From the NCBI GenBank assembly GCA_007922195.1, contig ML681995.1:16047689-16111688 (forward strand): a stretch of 64,000 bases of DNA, written 5' to 3'. A program made the position numbers and the translations under genes. The notes under the pieces were generated by a model, which was not told the origin of the DNA, searched no databases, and saw nothing but the letters and a program-made list of their open reading frames with translations. Positions within the stretch are counted from its first letter, which is position 1; the number at the start of each line of letters is the position of its first letter. This stretch comes from Podocnemis expansa (taxonomy: Eukaryota; Chordata; Testudines; Podocnemididae). Shown in pieces: positions 45,890 through 56,420 of this stretch.

Positions 45890-46460
45890 TCCGAGAGCAG
45901 CACTCATCTCGGGTGGGGACTGCGGTACCAACCATAGCAGTGCTGGTCTTGGCAGTGCCTCCACACAAACCCCAAGAGCAGTGCTGCTCTCAGCAGTGGG
46001 GGGGGGGCTGTGTAAAAGCACTGCTGAGAGCAGCACTGCAATTGGTAGCACCTCTGCTGACCACCCCCCACCACAAAAAGCAGCATGGGGTGATCAGCAG
46101 TGGTGCTCCCAAGAACAGCACTGCTCTCAGCAGTGCCTCCATACATTCCCCCCCCACCAACCACCACCAAGATCAGCACCACTCTCAGTGGCGTCTTGTT
46201 CCCAAGAGCAGTGCTGCTCTAGGGCAGTGGTTCTCAGTCACTGTGTTGGGACACATTACTGTGTCACCACACGGTGGTACGTGTGTCACAGACAGCCAGG
46301 GAGATGGCTGGATTTGGCCTGGAGGGGCTGGGCTGGTGTGTTCTGTAGGCTCCTCATATACCATCAAGTGTGTCACAATCTGTAAAAGGTTGAGACCCAC
46401 TGATCTAGGGGGCAGTGGGTCCAAAAGAGGTACCACTAAGAGCAGCATTGCTCTCAGCTC
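45890..46460. repeat. Tandem self-complementary units (GAGCAGTGCTGCTC)
   Basis: Variants of AGAGCAGTGCTGCTCTCAGC recur near 45890, 45975, 46016, 46106, 46169, 46204 and 46438, in both orientations, each nearly palindromic. Frames over this stretch (45778-46533 plus, 46185-46514 minus) are artefacts. Confidence 0.7.
46225..46402. mobile_element. Short hAT element nested in another hAT
   Basis: 178 bp. Ends CAGTGGTTCTCAGTCAC and (reverse-complemented) CAGTGGGTCTCAACCTT; flanks CTCTAGGG (46217-46224) and ATCTAGGG (46403-46410) match at 7 of 8. Confidence 0.88.
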
Positions 46461-46583
46461 ATCGGGCTGGCAGCAGGAACAGCACTTTTGGTGGAATCCC
46501 AGAGGGTGCACCATGCGGCTCCAAACGAGCTAGTGTGCCACTCTGGGCACACGTGATGGGGGTTGCTGACCCCTCCTCTACGT

Positions 46584-49172
46584 TATTGTTATGGTAGCAT
46601 GTTTCCTGAAACATCATACAGATGTATAGATACAAAACGTGTCCCCTGAGGTTTACAAATGTTTTATCTAAAGAAGCATAGATTTTGGGAAGAGAGTTAA
46701 AGTATGAATGCCTAATTTGGTGCAAAAGTGATTCATATTGATTTTAGTGTTAAACTGATGGGCCGGAGTAAATGAGCCTGCAATGATCAGGGGAGGGTCC
46801 CGGTCCCTGCAGGACAGGAGTTTCTGGTGTTGTATCTGGGGACTGTCCCATGAGTGGCTACTGAGCAAAATTCCACTGCCTGGGGCATGCAGGAGGCTGG
46901 CGTGAGCTGACCCAGGAGTGGACAGTTCATCTAGCAAGGCAGGGTAAGTCAGGACCAGATTATAGTAGGGGAATGCAACACGAGGGATACAAGTTGGGTT
47001 GGCAGGATTTAGAGGGGGGACAGATTCCATTTCCCAAGACACAAGTAAAACCAGTAGCGGGAATCAGGAACAGAGCCATAACAGTCTGTTTTGCCACCCG
47101 GGGCATGTCCCACTGAGCCACTCCAGTGCACCTGAGGCAAAGCCCCGTTGTCCCCCCACCCCCCTTATGGCTCAGATCAGAAAGATTGTTTTCCTTAAGT
47201 ATTCTAAAATCGAGACTCATCCTTCTCCCCTTCCAGGCTCCATAAAGTCTGTTGACATCCATTTCTTTCCAACGCTCTTGCCTTCTGGGCATCTTACTCA
47301 GCAGAAAGTATCCACCATGTGAAAACATAGCCTCGAGGAATTTGAGTACTCAGCTGACAGCAAAGTTGAGGGTAAAAAAAAATAGAGAAATAATCAAAAG
47401 CAGGGGATGATGTTTTTGTTGTTTTTTGCCAGTATGCTCAACAGAGCCCCTCTCTACCACTGTTTCATTCAGTTTTCCAGAAGCAGATCCTTGTGCAACT
47501 TCCTTCCAAGAAAAGCACAGCCAAAGTCAGAGGCTAGCAGTGTGTTGCAGCAACAGCAACAAAGGTGCTGCCAAGGAGGTAGAAAGTTAAAAGAGAGTTG
47601 TAGCACTTCTCTCCTCCTCATCAACCCATTAAGGTGGGAACTAATTCACATGACTTCAAAAAAGTGTCTTCCACTTCATCAGATTAGCTGTCTCCTTATA
47701 TGGGTTCTTCTGTCTGCATTGAAAGAGCACACAAAATCCTTCTTTCTATTCAATTACATTAGTGCCTGATGCTTCCTTAGAGGTGTATCAATGATTAGGC
47801 TTGGGCACTAATTGAGACCCTCTTGACCTTACTTTGCTCTCATTAATGTAGATAAGGAAACCTGAGTCATGTCACAGGAGCAGACTAACTGGAGACAGGT
47901 ATGGGGCAAAAGGTCCCACACTTAAATAAAGTTAAAAAAAAAAAAAAACACCCTCCACAAACAAAACAAAGGAGTGGTACCATGGGCAATTCACTGAGGT
48001 GAAATATTTGACACACTCTTATTTAACAGCTTAACTGGCCCATGCACTGTGTGAGGGGGGCACAAGAGGGCGACCACCCCCCGCCTTACTTTCCTGAGCA
48101 GAATGCCCAGGCTGTAGGTCCAGGCATGCAGGAGTAAACAGGTAATGCCTATTTCCTATTCCTCCATATCCTGTGGGACCAGGAAGGGGTGAAACCAGAG
48201 GTGTCTTCCAATGTGTCACCCAATAAGAAGAGGCAGGCTCTGAAGGTAGCCATTTTTTTGCTGACATGGACCAGTGGAGCAAGGAAGAATTATGCTTCTC
48301 TGCAGTATGATTCTTTCCAAGTGTAACTTTTGGTGTGGTATATCTGAGCACTGTCTCAAGTGAATAAGAAATAAAGCAACCAAGATAATTTAAATGACTT
48401 CATTTCACCTCTTTCCTGTGCAATGCTGATAGTTCCTCTACGTGCCACAGATATTTGGTGATGGTCTTTTTATTGCCAACGTTCCATCTCAATCCACAAC
48501 GATGGACATGGGGTATGCTGTGTCCATAAAGCTTTAATAGTAATATAGTCAGCCTGCAGCTCTTCTCTAGGGCTTTCTGTCAGCGCATCTCAAAACACTG
48601 GCTCTACCAATTTTCCCAGGAGCCCTTGGTGTATGGAAACCCAGGTTTTCATTTTAACTATGCAGAATGTCCTCGCCCAGTCTAACTGGTCTATCCCAGG
48701 TATGAACCAATCTCTCAGTGCCAGCAATTTGTATGATTAAAAGTGGGGCTGCCAGAGGGCAGGGCATGGTGTAAACACAGATTAGAAAACAGTCGCCTGT
48801 GCAAAAGACTTTGAAATCTGAATTACATAAAAAGGGCCAAGAAAAAAAAAACTAATGAAAAACTATGAGGCTTTAGCAAAATTAAAACTGAACATCACAC
48901 TTTCCTGACTCTCCAACTAGCTACTTATGGAAAACTCCGGTGTTCTTTGAATAAAAGTGAAACTAAGATTCAGCCAGGATCGTTTACTCCCATTCCAGTC
49001 TTACTGCAATAGGGCTTTCTGAAGGACCCCTCTGCTCAGCTGTGAAATACTGGGGTGTAAACAGTACTTCGAATATCTCGCAGCCCCACTGGAATATTAG
49101 GCTACCAGACTCTGAGAGGACATGTGATCTAGTTGCTAGGGAGCAGACCTTGACTTTGGAAATTGTTTGATT
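46584..49172. other. No gene; possible tRNA-like SINE head near 47060
   Basis: On the minus strand TGGCTCAGTGG (reverse of about 47111-47121) fits a pol III A box, and GTTCCTGATTCC (about 47060-47071) loosely fits a B box at a tRNA-like distance. No tRNA fold was established. The rest is unassigned. Confidence 0.35.
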
Positions 49173-49180
49173 CCCTATTT

Positions 49181-50122
49181 CAGTGGTTCCCAACCTTCTC
49201 CTTTATGCAGACCACCATATCATTATTGAAAGCTTTTGTGGACCATGTTCTAACTGCCAAACATGCAAAGAGCATCAGTTCACACTGACATCATGCAAAA
49301 GTGCCATTATTTAAATTCAGAGACTTTTGTACTACACAAGGATGTTTGTGAAACAAATTATATTGTGAATAATAATGTAATATGGAAAAAGATACTTAAG
49401 AGATACACAGGATTTTATTATTATTATATTATCTTTAGAGCTCTGCAGAGCTGCCAGTATTCACTGCAGGTCCACAGGTATCTGTATCCATGGATGTGGA
49501 TGCAGATAACCACAGACCCATTGCTGCGGATTGCCACGTGGATGCAAATTCTGTTTATCTGCCCAGGGTGCGATCCATCACTGCCGCTGTTGCCACGCTC
49601 TGTTTCAGTAGCACATAGGAGAACAAGAAAGTGCTGCAGCTAATCCTAGCTCACCTCAGACTGGGGTCTGCCAACCAATCAGAGTCTCAGTTACAATCAG
49701 TCAGTCAGCATTCTGGCCTTTGATTGGCACATTCCTCATGACTTCCCCGCCCACATTTTCCTTGTCTTGTTTGCCATTTGCATGCCATTCTGTCAATCAG
49801 AGATTTCATTGGTAACCAAGGAAATCTGATTGACAGCACACAAACCACAAACAAGAAAAGGAAAAACTGGGTGGGACCCATGTGGGGAATGGGCTAATCA
49901 AAGGCTAACATGCTGACTGTGAGTGCAAGCTCGCTTGTGGATGCGGTTAGATATAGATAAAACGTCATGCGGATCGTGGACCGGACAGTTACTGTCACTG
50001 AGCAGATGTGGATCAGATGCAGATCCACATTTTTTGTATCCACACAGGGCTTTAATTATCTTCCCCACCAACACCATGGACCACCTGCAGTACCCTCATG
50101 GACCACCAGTTGTGAAGCATTG
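49181..50122. mobile_element. hAT element with long internal inverted repeat
   Basis: Left end CAGTGGTTCCCAACCTT; the right end reverse-complements to CAATGCTTCACAACTGG, more decayed. Flanks CCCTATTT (49173-49180) and CCCTACTC (50123-50130) match at 6 of 8. The interior is GC-moderate and dominated by inverted repeats. Confidence 0.65.
49690..49925. repeat. Imperfect inverted repeat, about 110-bp arms
   Basis: The left arm runs CAGTCAGCATTCTGGCCTTT to CTGTCAATCAGAGATTTC; the right arm runs GAAATCTGATTGACAG to CTAATCAAAGGCTAACATGC. The inner 16-18 bp pair almost perfectly around ATTGGTAACCAAG. Confidence 0.75.
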
Positions 50123-50144
50123 CCCTACTCCATCATAACCTTCC

Positions 50145-50480
50145 TGTGTGACTTTGGACACATCACATTGTCAGAAATATTTTCAATTTTTTTTTCCTTG
50201 GGTACCTACATATCTTTAAGAAAAAAAAATCATCCTATGAGCCTTAGATATATTTTCAAACATTACTTAGGCATATAGTATTTCTTACTTTTGAAAACAG
50301 GACTTAAGGTCTTAGGCCAGGGTGCACCGGACAATTTTACCCATGATCTCTTTATGTCTCTGTTTTTCATGCACATGATGGAGACAAAAGCAACTCACTA
50401 TCTCACAGAAGTGTGGTAAAAATCAATTAATTAAAAGCTTGTAAGGCATTCAGCTACTACAGTAATAGAAGATTACCAGA
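50145..50480 (+). mobile_element. MIR-type SINE, decayed
   Basis: CCTGTGTGACTTTGGACACA, TTATGTCTCTGTTTTTCATG and a GTAAGGCATTCAGCTACTAC tail match MIR order. The middle is interrupted by T- and A-rich sequence. Confidence 0.6.
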
Positions 50481-50670
50481 GTACCTAAAATGGGTAGATA
50501 ACAACATGGAGATTTGATGTTGATGTGACAAGGATTTACCTCAGTAAGGTGGCATTGGACTGCCAACCAGGCAAACAATGGGCGGTGGGGAAGGGAGTTT
50601 TCTTTTTATGCTATATCCTTTTCTTGGCAATCTGCTTGAAGCAAAACACCAGCTCTTTATGTAGAAGCAA

Positions 50671-50690
50671 CAGCAGCAGCAGCAGCAGCA
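50671..50690 (+). repeat. Short (CAG)n tract
   Basis: Six to seven CAG units in non-coding DNA. Confidence 0.9.
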
Positions 50691-51832
50691 AATGACTCTA
50701 TTCATTTTTCATTACAACTTTCCCACATCTCACCCCTTTCCGGTAAGACTTATTTCTTCTGTTGCATCATAATATTTCAACACCAAGAATTATGGTGCAA
50801 CTTTGACACAAAACGCTGAGTTCCAGCTACAAGAAAAATATAGAGCTACCTTAAAAGGTATGTTGGTACCCCAGCAATTGTTTCAAATCAACACTCCTGG
50901 CTACTGAGGTATGATGTGTTGAACATATCTTAACTTTTTCTAATTTATAAGCTTCTGCAATGCAGTAAATCATTCTTGTGAATTACTCTTAAATCGATAC
51001 TAATGATTTGCTGGGCCAGAAAGCACAAAAACTACATTTGAGCTAAAGAGCAAAACCAGAGCTAGCCTGGTTTCTTTTTCAGGTAGACCCTTGTAGCATG
51101 TGCCATGCTCCTTGGTTTGCAGCAACAAAAGAGTTTTATATATTTGGGGTGAGCTGCAGGGAGAGGTTTTGATGTCTGTTAAACCTCATTGACATCAATC
51201 ACTAATGATTTAACAGGGCTAGTAAATATGACTATGAAATTTGCAGCTAATTAAAAATAAATAAATCTGTGCTCAGTTCCCTCTGCACAGGTGCTATACA
51301 TTATATTTTTTCTCTCCCCTTCAGTGTACCACACATACAGTTGAACTGCATGCAGTGACTCCGATGCACCCAACACCCTCTGGGCCTAGAGAAGCTAAAG
51401 GCTTCAAAAGAAGTGGGTCAGGTATTTCTGAGATGTAAATTCATATAACACTTTCAGTAGTAATATGCTAATTAAAATCATAGTGAACAAAAGACTTTTT
51501 GAACAAATCTCATCACTAGAGAGGGTTGAAATATTTTAAGGAATTGTAAATTCATCCCAAAATGCACCTCAGATCCACTGGCAAATTTGGGTCAAATTTG
51601 AGAACTAGTTTCAACTGAAAAAACTGGCAGAAAAAAAGAGTTCAGAATTATCAAAATGTTTCCTATAGGGGGAAAACAATGAAATGAGCTGTTTTAAAAC
51701 ATCATTTTGCATTTATTTTTTTTTAAATTGAACTTTTGAAGGACTCAGTTTTGATCCAAACACATTTGTTTTCATTTTCTTTTTGGCAAGAAAAAACAAC
51801 CCTCCCGCAGTTTAGTGTTGGTACTTTCCCTC
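50691..51832. other. No gene recognised
   Basis: AT-rich, unassigned. Confidence 0.55.
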
Positions 51833-51840
51833 CATTAGTT

Positions 51841-54014
51841 CAGTGGTTGTCAAAGTTGGGGGTCATAACCCAGTACTTGGTCGCAAACTGGTAAGTACTG
51901 GGTCACGTCACTACTGCTGCAGGGGGAAGGAAGGGGGTTCTGCTGCCAGTTCATGCTGTTCTCCAGAGAGCAGGGGGAAGGAGAGACCTCATAACATAGT
52001 ATGAGCCTTCAGTGTAGGGCACTGAAACAAAAGCCAGAGATGTGAAAAGGTGTCATTAGGATTAACAATGAGGTGCTATCACTATGCCGCCTTCTCTCTG
52101 ACTCACTGTGTCCCTTTGGAGGCTTCTCTCAAGTCATTGAGGGACTGAGGGGTATTCACAGATCGGAGGAAAGACAAGCTTTAGCTTATAGCTTGCATCC
52201 CGTGATCATGTGAAAAGAACTGAGGCCACTGGCAAGCAACCTTTGAGCTTTTTAGCAATAGACCCAATGAAGAAAAGAAAAAAAAAACAACTTTGGACAC
52301 CCCCTTAATACTACCATTTTTGGGAGCTTTGGGGGGATGGTTTGCAGTTATTTTTACAAATTAGGACTTACTTCTTTTTTCAGTGGGTTGACTTCCCTTG
52401 CTTGCAAAAGAAAGTTATAACTTGTAGATTTTAATAAAAATACCATACTTTCTAACACAGGCTCCTACTAGAACAGTTTGCTTTTCTCTTCCCTTTTTAA
52501 TTATCAGTCTTAATGGTCCCACCCTGATATTCATGGTCTCACAGAGCCCTAAGGCAGTGAGGCGATTGTGGTTCTGCTGTGCAAAGATAAAAATAGAAGG
52601 TGGGAAAGTTAGCACTCTGAGTGCTGTAGAGCTGCTGTTGATGGTATATCATGATAAGTGGAGCCAGAGTCAGAGGGCCCATGATCCTTACAGAGACTGC
52701 TATGGATGGGACATTGAGGGAGCTTGGAAAGTTAGACTGAGCCACACAGGCACAGCACTGCACAGGGTTTAATAAAGCTCCACTTGTTCAGCTTAACCTG
52801 CATTCAGCTTTGCTGTTTGTGGGTGAAATATGGCAGTAGTGTCTGAGCTGTGAGTTTTCTGCAGCACAGCAGCTGGCAATGTGAGACATGGAATTCGGCT
52901 GGAAGCCTGAGCCCAAGATTTTGCAGAATAAAATCCAACTCAGGAATGGATCTGCTGGAAGGAGAAGTTTAAGCTGTACAGAGACCTGGCCTTGCAGGAG
53001 GGTGAGTTAACCTTACTGGGGAACAAGGTGGAGAATGTTCTCTAGTGCACTAAAGCTCACCACTGCCTCAAATCTCACGGCAGTCCTGGGAAACTATTGT
53101 GCCCCACAGCAGAGTGAAACTGTGAAGCAACACAGGTTATAACAGGATCTCAGTCTGTATCAATCAATCAAATCATAGGGCTGGAAGGGACCTTGTGAGA
53201 TCATCAAGTCTAACCCCCTGGGAATTGAACCCAGGACCTTTGGTATGTTAAGCAGAGGTGCTAGCCACTGGTTCAGTCTGAAGAGGAGTGACTAGCCCCA
53301 TTGTGTTACTATGCACACTGACAGTGACAGAGGTCACCAGACCAAGTAGGGAGGGCTAGCACCCCTTCAATCACAATATTGTGGGCAATTGTGTGCTCAT
53401 GGAAACTCATGCAGACTCAGGGAGCAGATGAAGAGCAGAGCTGACAGTGGAACCCAGAGAGGTTGCTTCAGTTCCTGGGATTGGGCAATGGAGAAGGGAG
53501 CAGGACCTGGAGGGATTTGGACAGGCTCAGCAGAAGACAGGAACTTCCAGGAGCTTTCTTTCCAGCCTGACATTGGCTCTCTCTTCCTTTCCCTGTCTTG
53601 GCACGTCCTTTTCTTTTCTCCACCGGGTCACCCTCTGCCATTTGTAGGGAGCTCCCACACATACACTCTAGGCTACTACATGCTATTTTAGAGACTTGAC
53701 ATACTTCCTAATATGAGGCAGGAGCATGGAAGGTGGGATCACCCTCTGCATGTTCCATGACCAGTGGCTGTCAAAGTTACACAGGTACTGAGTTGCAGCA
53801 CCGGCGCAGCACTTTTCAGGGGCGGGGAGCCTGCCCCCCCCCCTCTGCCCAGTTGGCCTGTGCTGCTTCCGAGAGGGGAGCAGCCCATCGCCCCCCTCCA
53901 GACATGGTCACTGTTCAATTTTCTGGCAGCAGCCACTTTTTTTCAGTGGAGGGTCACTGCATGGCAGTGGGGTCCAGAACTGGGTCCCAAGGAAAAAAAG
54001 TTTGACAACCACTG
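51841..54014. mobile_element. hAT element, 2.2 kb, exact 8-bp duplication
   Basis: Ends CAGTGGTTGTCAAAGTT and (reverse-complemented) CAGTGGTTGTCAAACTT, 16 of 17 identical. CATTAGTT flanks both sides (51833-51840, 54015-54022). A second left-end-like sequence (CAGTGGCTGTCAAAGTT) lies inside at 53762. The interior holds a tRNA/CR1 SINE and an AATAAAGCTCC LTR-like stretch near 52771, but no transposase. Confidence 0.88.
53157..53280 (-). mobile_element. tRNA-headed SINE with CR1 3' tail
   Basis: The minus strand starts with a tRNA-like head (CAGTGGCTAGCACCTCTGC near an A box; GGTTCAATTCC as B box at 53221-53231). It passes into the CR1 3' end (GATGATCTCACAAGGTCCCT, CCAGCCCTATGATTTG). This is the layout of the turtle pol III SINE family that uses CR1 enzymes. 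Shorter than a full copy. Confidence 0.75.
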
Positions 54015-54022
54015 CATTAGTT

Positions 54023-55159
54023 CAGCCACTGAAACAAAAAAAATATTTGGTGAGTTAACTTATTAATTCCTTTCATCTCCATCAAGCTGCAGCAGTGACA
54101 GGTAGTTGTTATTGTACCTGTACTGCCTACAGGATCTTACAAAAAACACCCACTTCTTACTACCATACAAAAAAAAAAAATGATGAAATCCCTTCACATC
54201 AGTAAATCAGGGCCTAGTGCCAATGATCAGATGTGATAGCAACCTGAGTAGTATAAAAGGTTTAAACTGATTGGTGCCTTTTCAATGCCTACCATCTAAG
54301 ACAGTGACATATCAGTTATAAATATTGTTCAGGGGAATGATTGTTTATTAACTGTTTATGAACTGTTTTAATGTATATTTTTTTATGGAAGATGATGATG
54401 ACGATGATGGGCAATTGTAGAAATGGCAAAGTTCAACTGCGGTTTAAGTTTCATTGGGTAAGGCACACATAGCATTTTTATGGTTCTTGTCGTGGATTTG
54501 TCCATTGTGAGTAGGTTTTAGAGAGTTTTCTTTGCCTATTTTTGTGCTGCCATCAATCAATGTACTTCACCACTCTGGGGAAGATTGAAAGTTCTTACTA
54601 TGCCTTCTGTGCTTTTTATATTAATATAGCATTTCTGGAAAGTAGAGCTAGTTGTATTTACAGCTAGGCTTCCTTTTCTAATACCTTTGCACTGAAGCTA
54701 CCCTCCCACAGGGTAACATAATCCCATTTGATTTAATTATGCTAGTGTTTCATTCCCTACCAAGAGGATAATGTCTACAGGAGACAAGGAAAAAGCCAAT
54801 ACAGGAAAATAATACAAAGTCTTTCTTTCTTTCTTTCAATACTTTAAAAAAAAAGTACAAATTCAAGAGCCAGAAAGAGGGGTTATTTTAGCAGACTGCT
54901 ACACTGTGAAAATTCTCTGATGTCAACTGATTTTCATATACCAGTTGAGCCCAAAGTGTGTATTTCCCAAGACAACTGGATGTCAAGGTAAAATATACAT
55001 CAAAACATCATAGAAAGATAAAGGCCTAATTTTGAGGCCTAAATAGAAAAACATGAGATTTAGGACATGTTTATTCACCTTATGTCAATCATAATAATGT
55101 CTGAATACCTGCAGGTTGTCTGATTTTTTAGAGAAGTAGGAATTACTCCCATCTTCTGT
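54023..55159. other. No gene recognised
   Basis: AT-rich. Short simple repeats (TTTC)n near 54820 and GATGATGACGATGATGG near 54390. Confidence 0.55.
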
Positions 55160-55275
55160 AGACTATTCTTGGATTGTAAGCTCTCTGGGAAAGGTGGACA
55201 GTCATTTTTTCTGTGTTTGTACAGTGCCTTGCACAATGGGGTCTTTGCCCATGACTGAAGCAATACACAATACTC
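55160..55275 (+). mobile_element. MIR/L2-type 3' end fragment
   Basis: GGATTGTAAGCTCTCTGGGA, TTTGTACAGTGCCTTGCACA and ATGGGGTCTTTGCCCATGAC match the common old 3' end also seen at 22.2 and 61.3 kb. Confidence 0.65.
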
Positions 55276-55881
55276 CCTCCAAAAAAAAAAAAAAGCTTGT
55301 GCTCTCCTTGCAAGAAAAGGACACAAAGGGTCTGGATGCTTATTGCCACAACAAAGCAAGAGGATTAGGTATATCTCATCACAGGATGGGAAAGAAAAAA
55401 GGTAGGAAGTATAACTGTTCAGAGTCTGACCTGGGCCCCAGCCCACCCTCTAATATTGTGGAGGCTATTTTCCACCTACAATTAATGTGAACTTATGACT
55501 GGTAGCCATTCTATAACAACACCACTCTATGCTGATTATAAAATCTTAGAAACCCAGAGACCATAAAATGTGCTGCAGAAACTCTTGTGTAATTAATTGC
55601 CTCAAAAAACCAATCACCTGCTTTTAAAATCAAAGATGGGCTTATTATTTTTATTACCTTGCTGCAATTAGACAAGTGCTATACAAAAATACACAAAGAA
55701 GAATAGTAAAGAGCATTGGTTTTTATACAACAAGGAACAGTGTTGCATTTCTTTTTTGCAGTTAGGGAGTAACACAAATTTAAAACTGAATTTTAGAGTT
55801 GCCCAGCTGTGATTGTCTTCCTATGCATGGTGATAACTTGGACTAGATGGGTTTAAATACTACTGAGAAGATGTTAAATCC
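55276..55881. other. No gene recognised
   Basis: AT-rich flank with an A run at 55280-55293. Nothing assigned. Confidence 0.55.
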
Positions 55882-55884
55882 CTT

Positions 55885-56417
55885 AGGCTATGCCTACACT
55901 CTGCATCTTTGGCAGCAGTTTGAAGTTCATGGGCTGTTACACGCCACACTGAAGATGGCATCCGCATGCCAGTGTTCAGCTACTCATGTCAGAGACAGGG
56001 TACGGCAGACTTCAAAAAAGGCTCCAGCAGCTCCCCACTGCCACAGTCTTTCACCAGGAAGGCCCTGGAAGAGAAAGGCATTGGATAAAGCTGCTGCCTC
56101 CTCATTGCCAAAGGCTTTCCCCGCTGCTGGAGCCTTTCCCTGCTTGCCTCCACCCTACTGGAGCCTTTCTCTGCTGTGGGGAAAGCATCAAGCAGTAGGG
56201 AGACTGAAGGATACTACACTGCTGAAAATAGCAGTGTAGAAGAGGAGGTAAGACTTTCGCAAGTAGAGAGCCATGTAGAGAATGTACCTGATACACACCT
56301 TCAGGTGTGTTATTACTTTCCTAAGCTACGCCTCGCTGTCTGCAACTGCCACTTATATCCATAGCATGGACAATGCACTCTGCAAGCAACTAAAAGAGTG
56401 AAGTGTAGACCCACCCC
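55885..56417. mobile_element. Harbinger-like MITE, 533 bp
   Basis: Ends GGCTATGCCTACACTCTGC and (reverse-complemented) GGGGTGGGTCTACACTTCAC. Flanks TTA (55882-55884) and TAA (56418-56420) differ by one base. The core has repeated CTGCTGGAGCC(T)TTTCC motifs. The frame 55847-56239 crosses the border and is not a gene. Confidence 0.65.
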
Positions 56418-56420
56418 TAA

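Larger units (their letters stand above)
45654..46575. mobile_element. hAT-like element with palindromic array
   Basis: Ends CAAGGGTCAGCAGCC and (reverse-complemented) GAGGGGTCAGCAACC. Flanks TTCTACAG (45646-45653) and CTCTACGT (46576-46583) match at 5 of 8, so it is old. The interior has a CA-rich stretch (45781-45812) and repeated AAGAGCAGTGCTGCTCTCAG variants. It contains a younger nested hAT. No transposase. Confidence 0.65.

Noticed and set aside
45778..46533. 251-aa plus-strand frame
   Set aside because: Composed of repeated palindromic units and crosses a nested hAT with its duplications.
47060..47121. A functional tRNA gene on the minus strand
   Set aside because: A and B boxes are approximate and no cloverleaf could be drawn; at most an old SINE head.
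55847..56239. 130-aa frame starting MGLNTTEK
   Set aside because: Crosses the left border of a MITE and has no recognisable domain.
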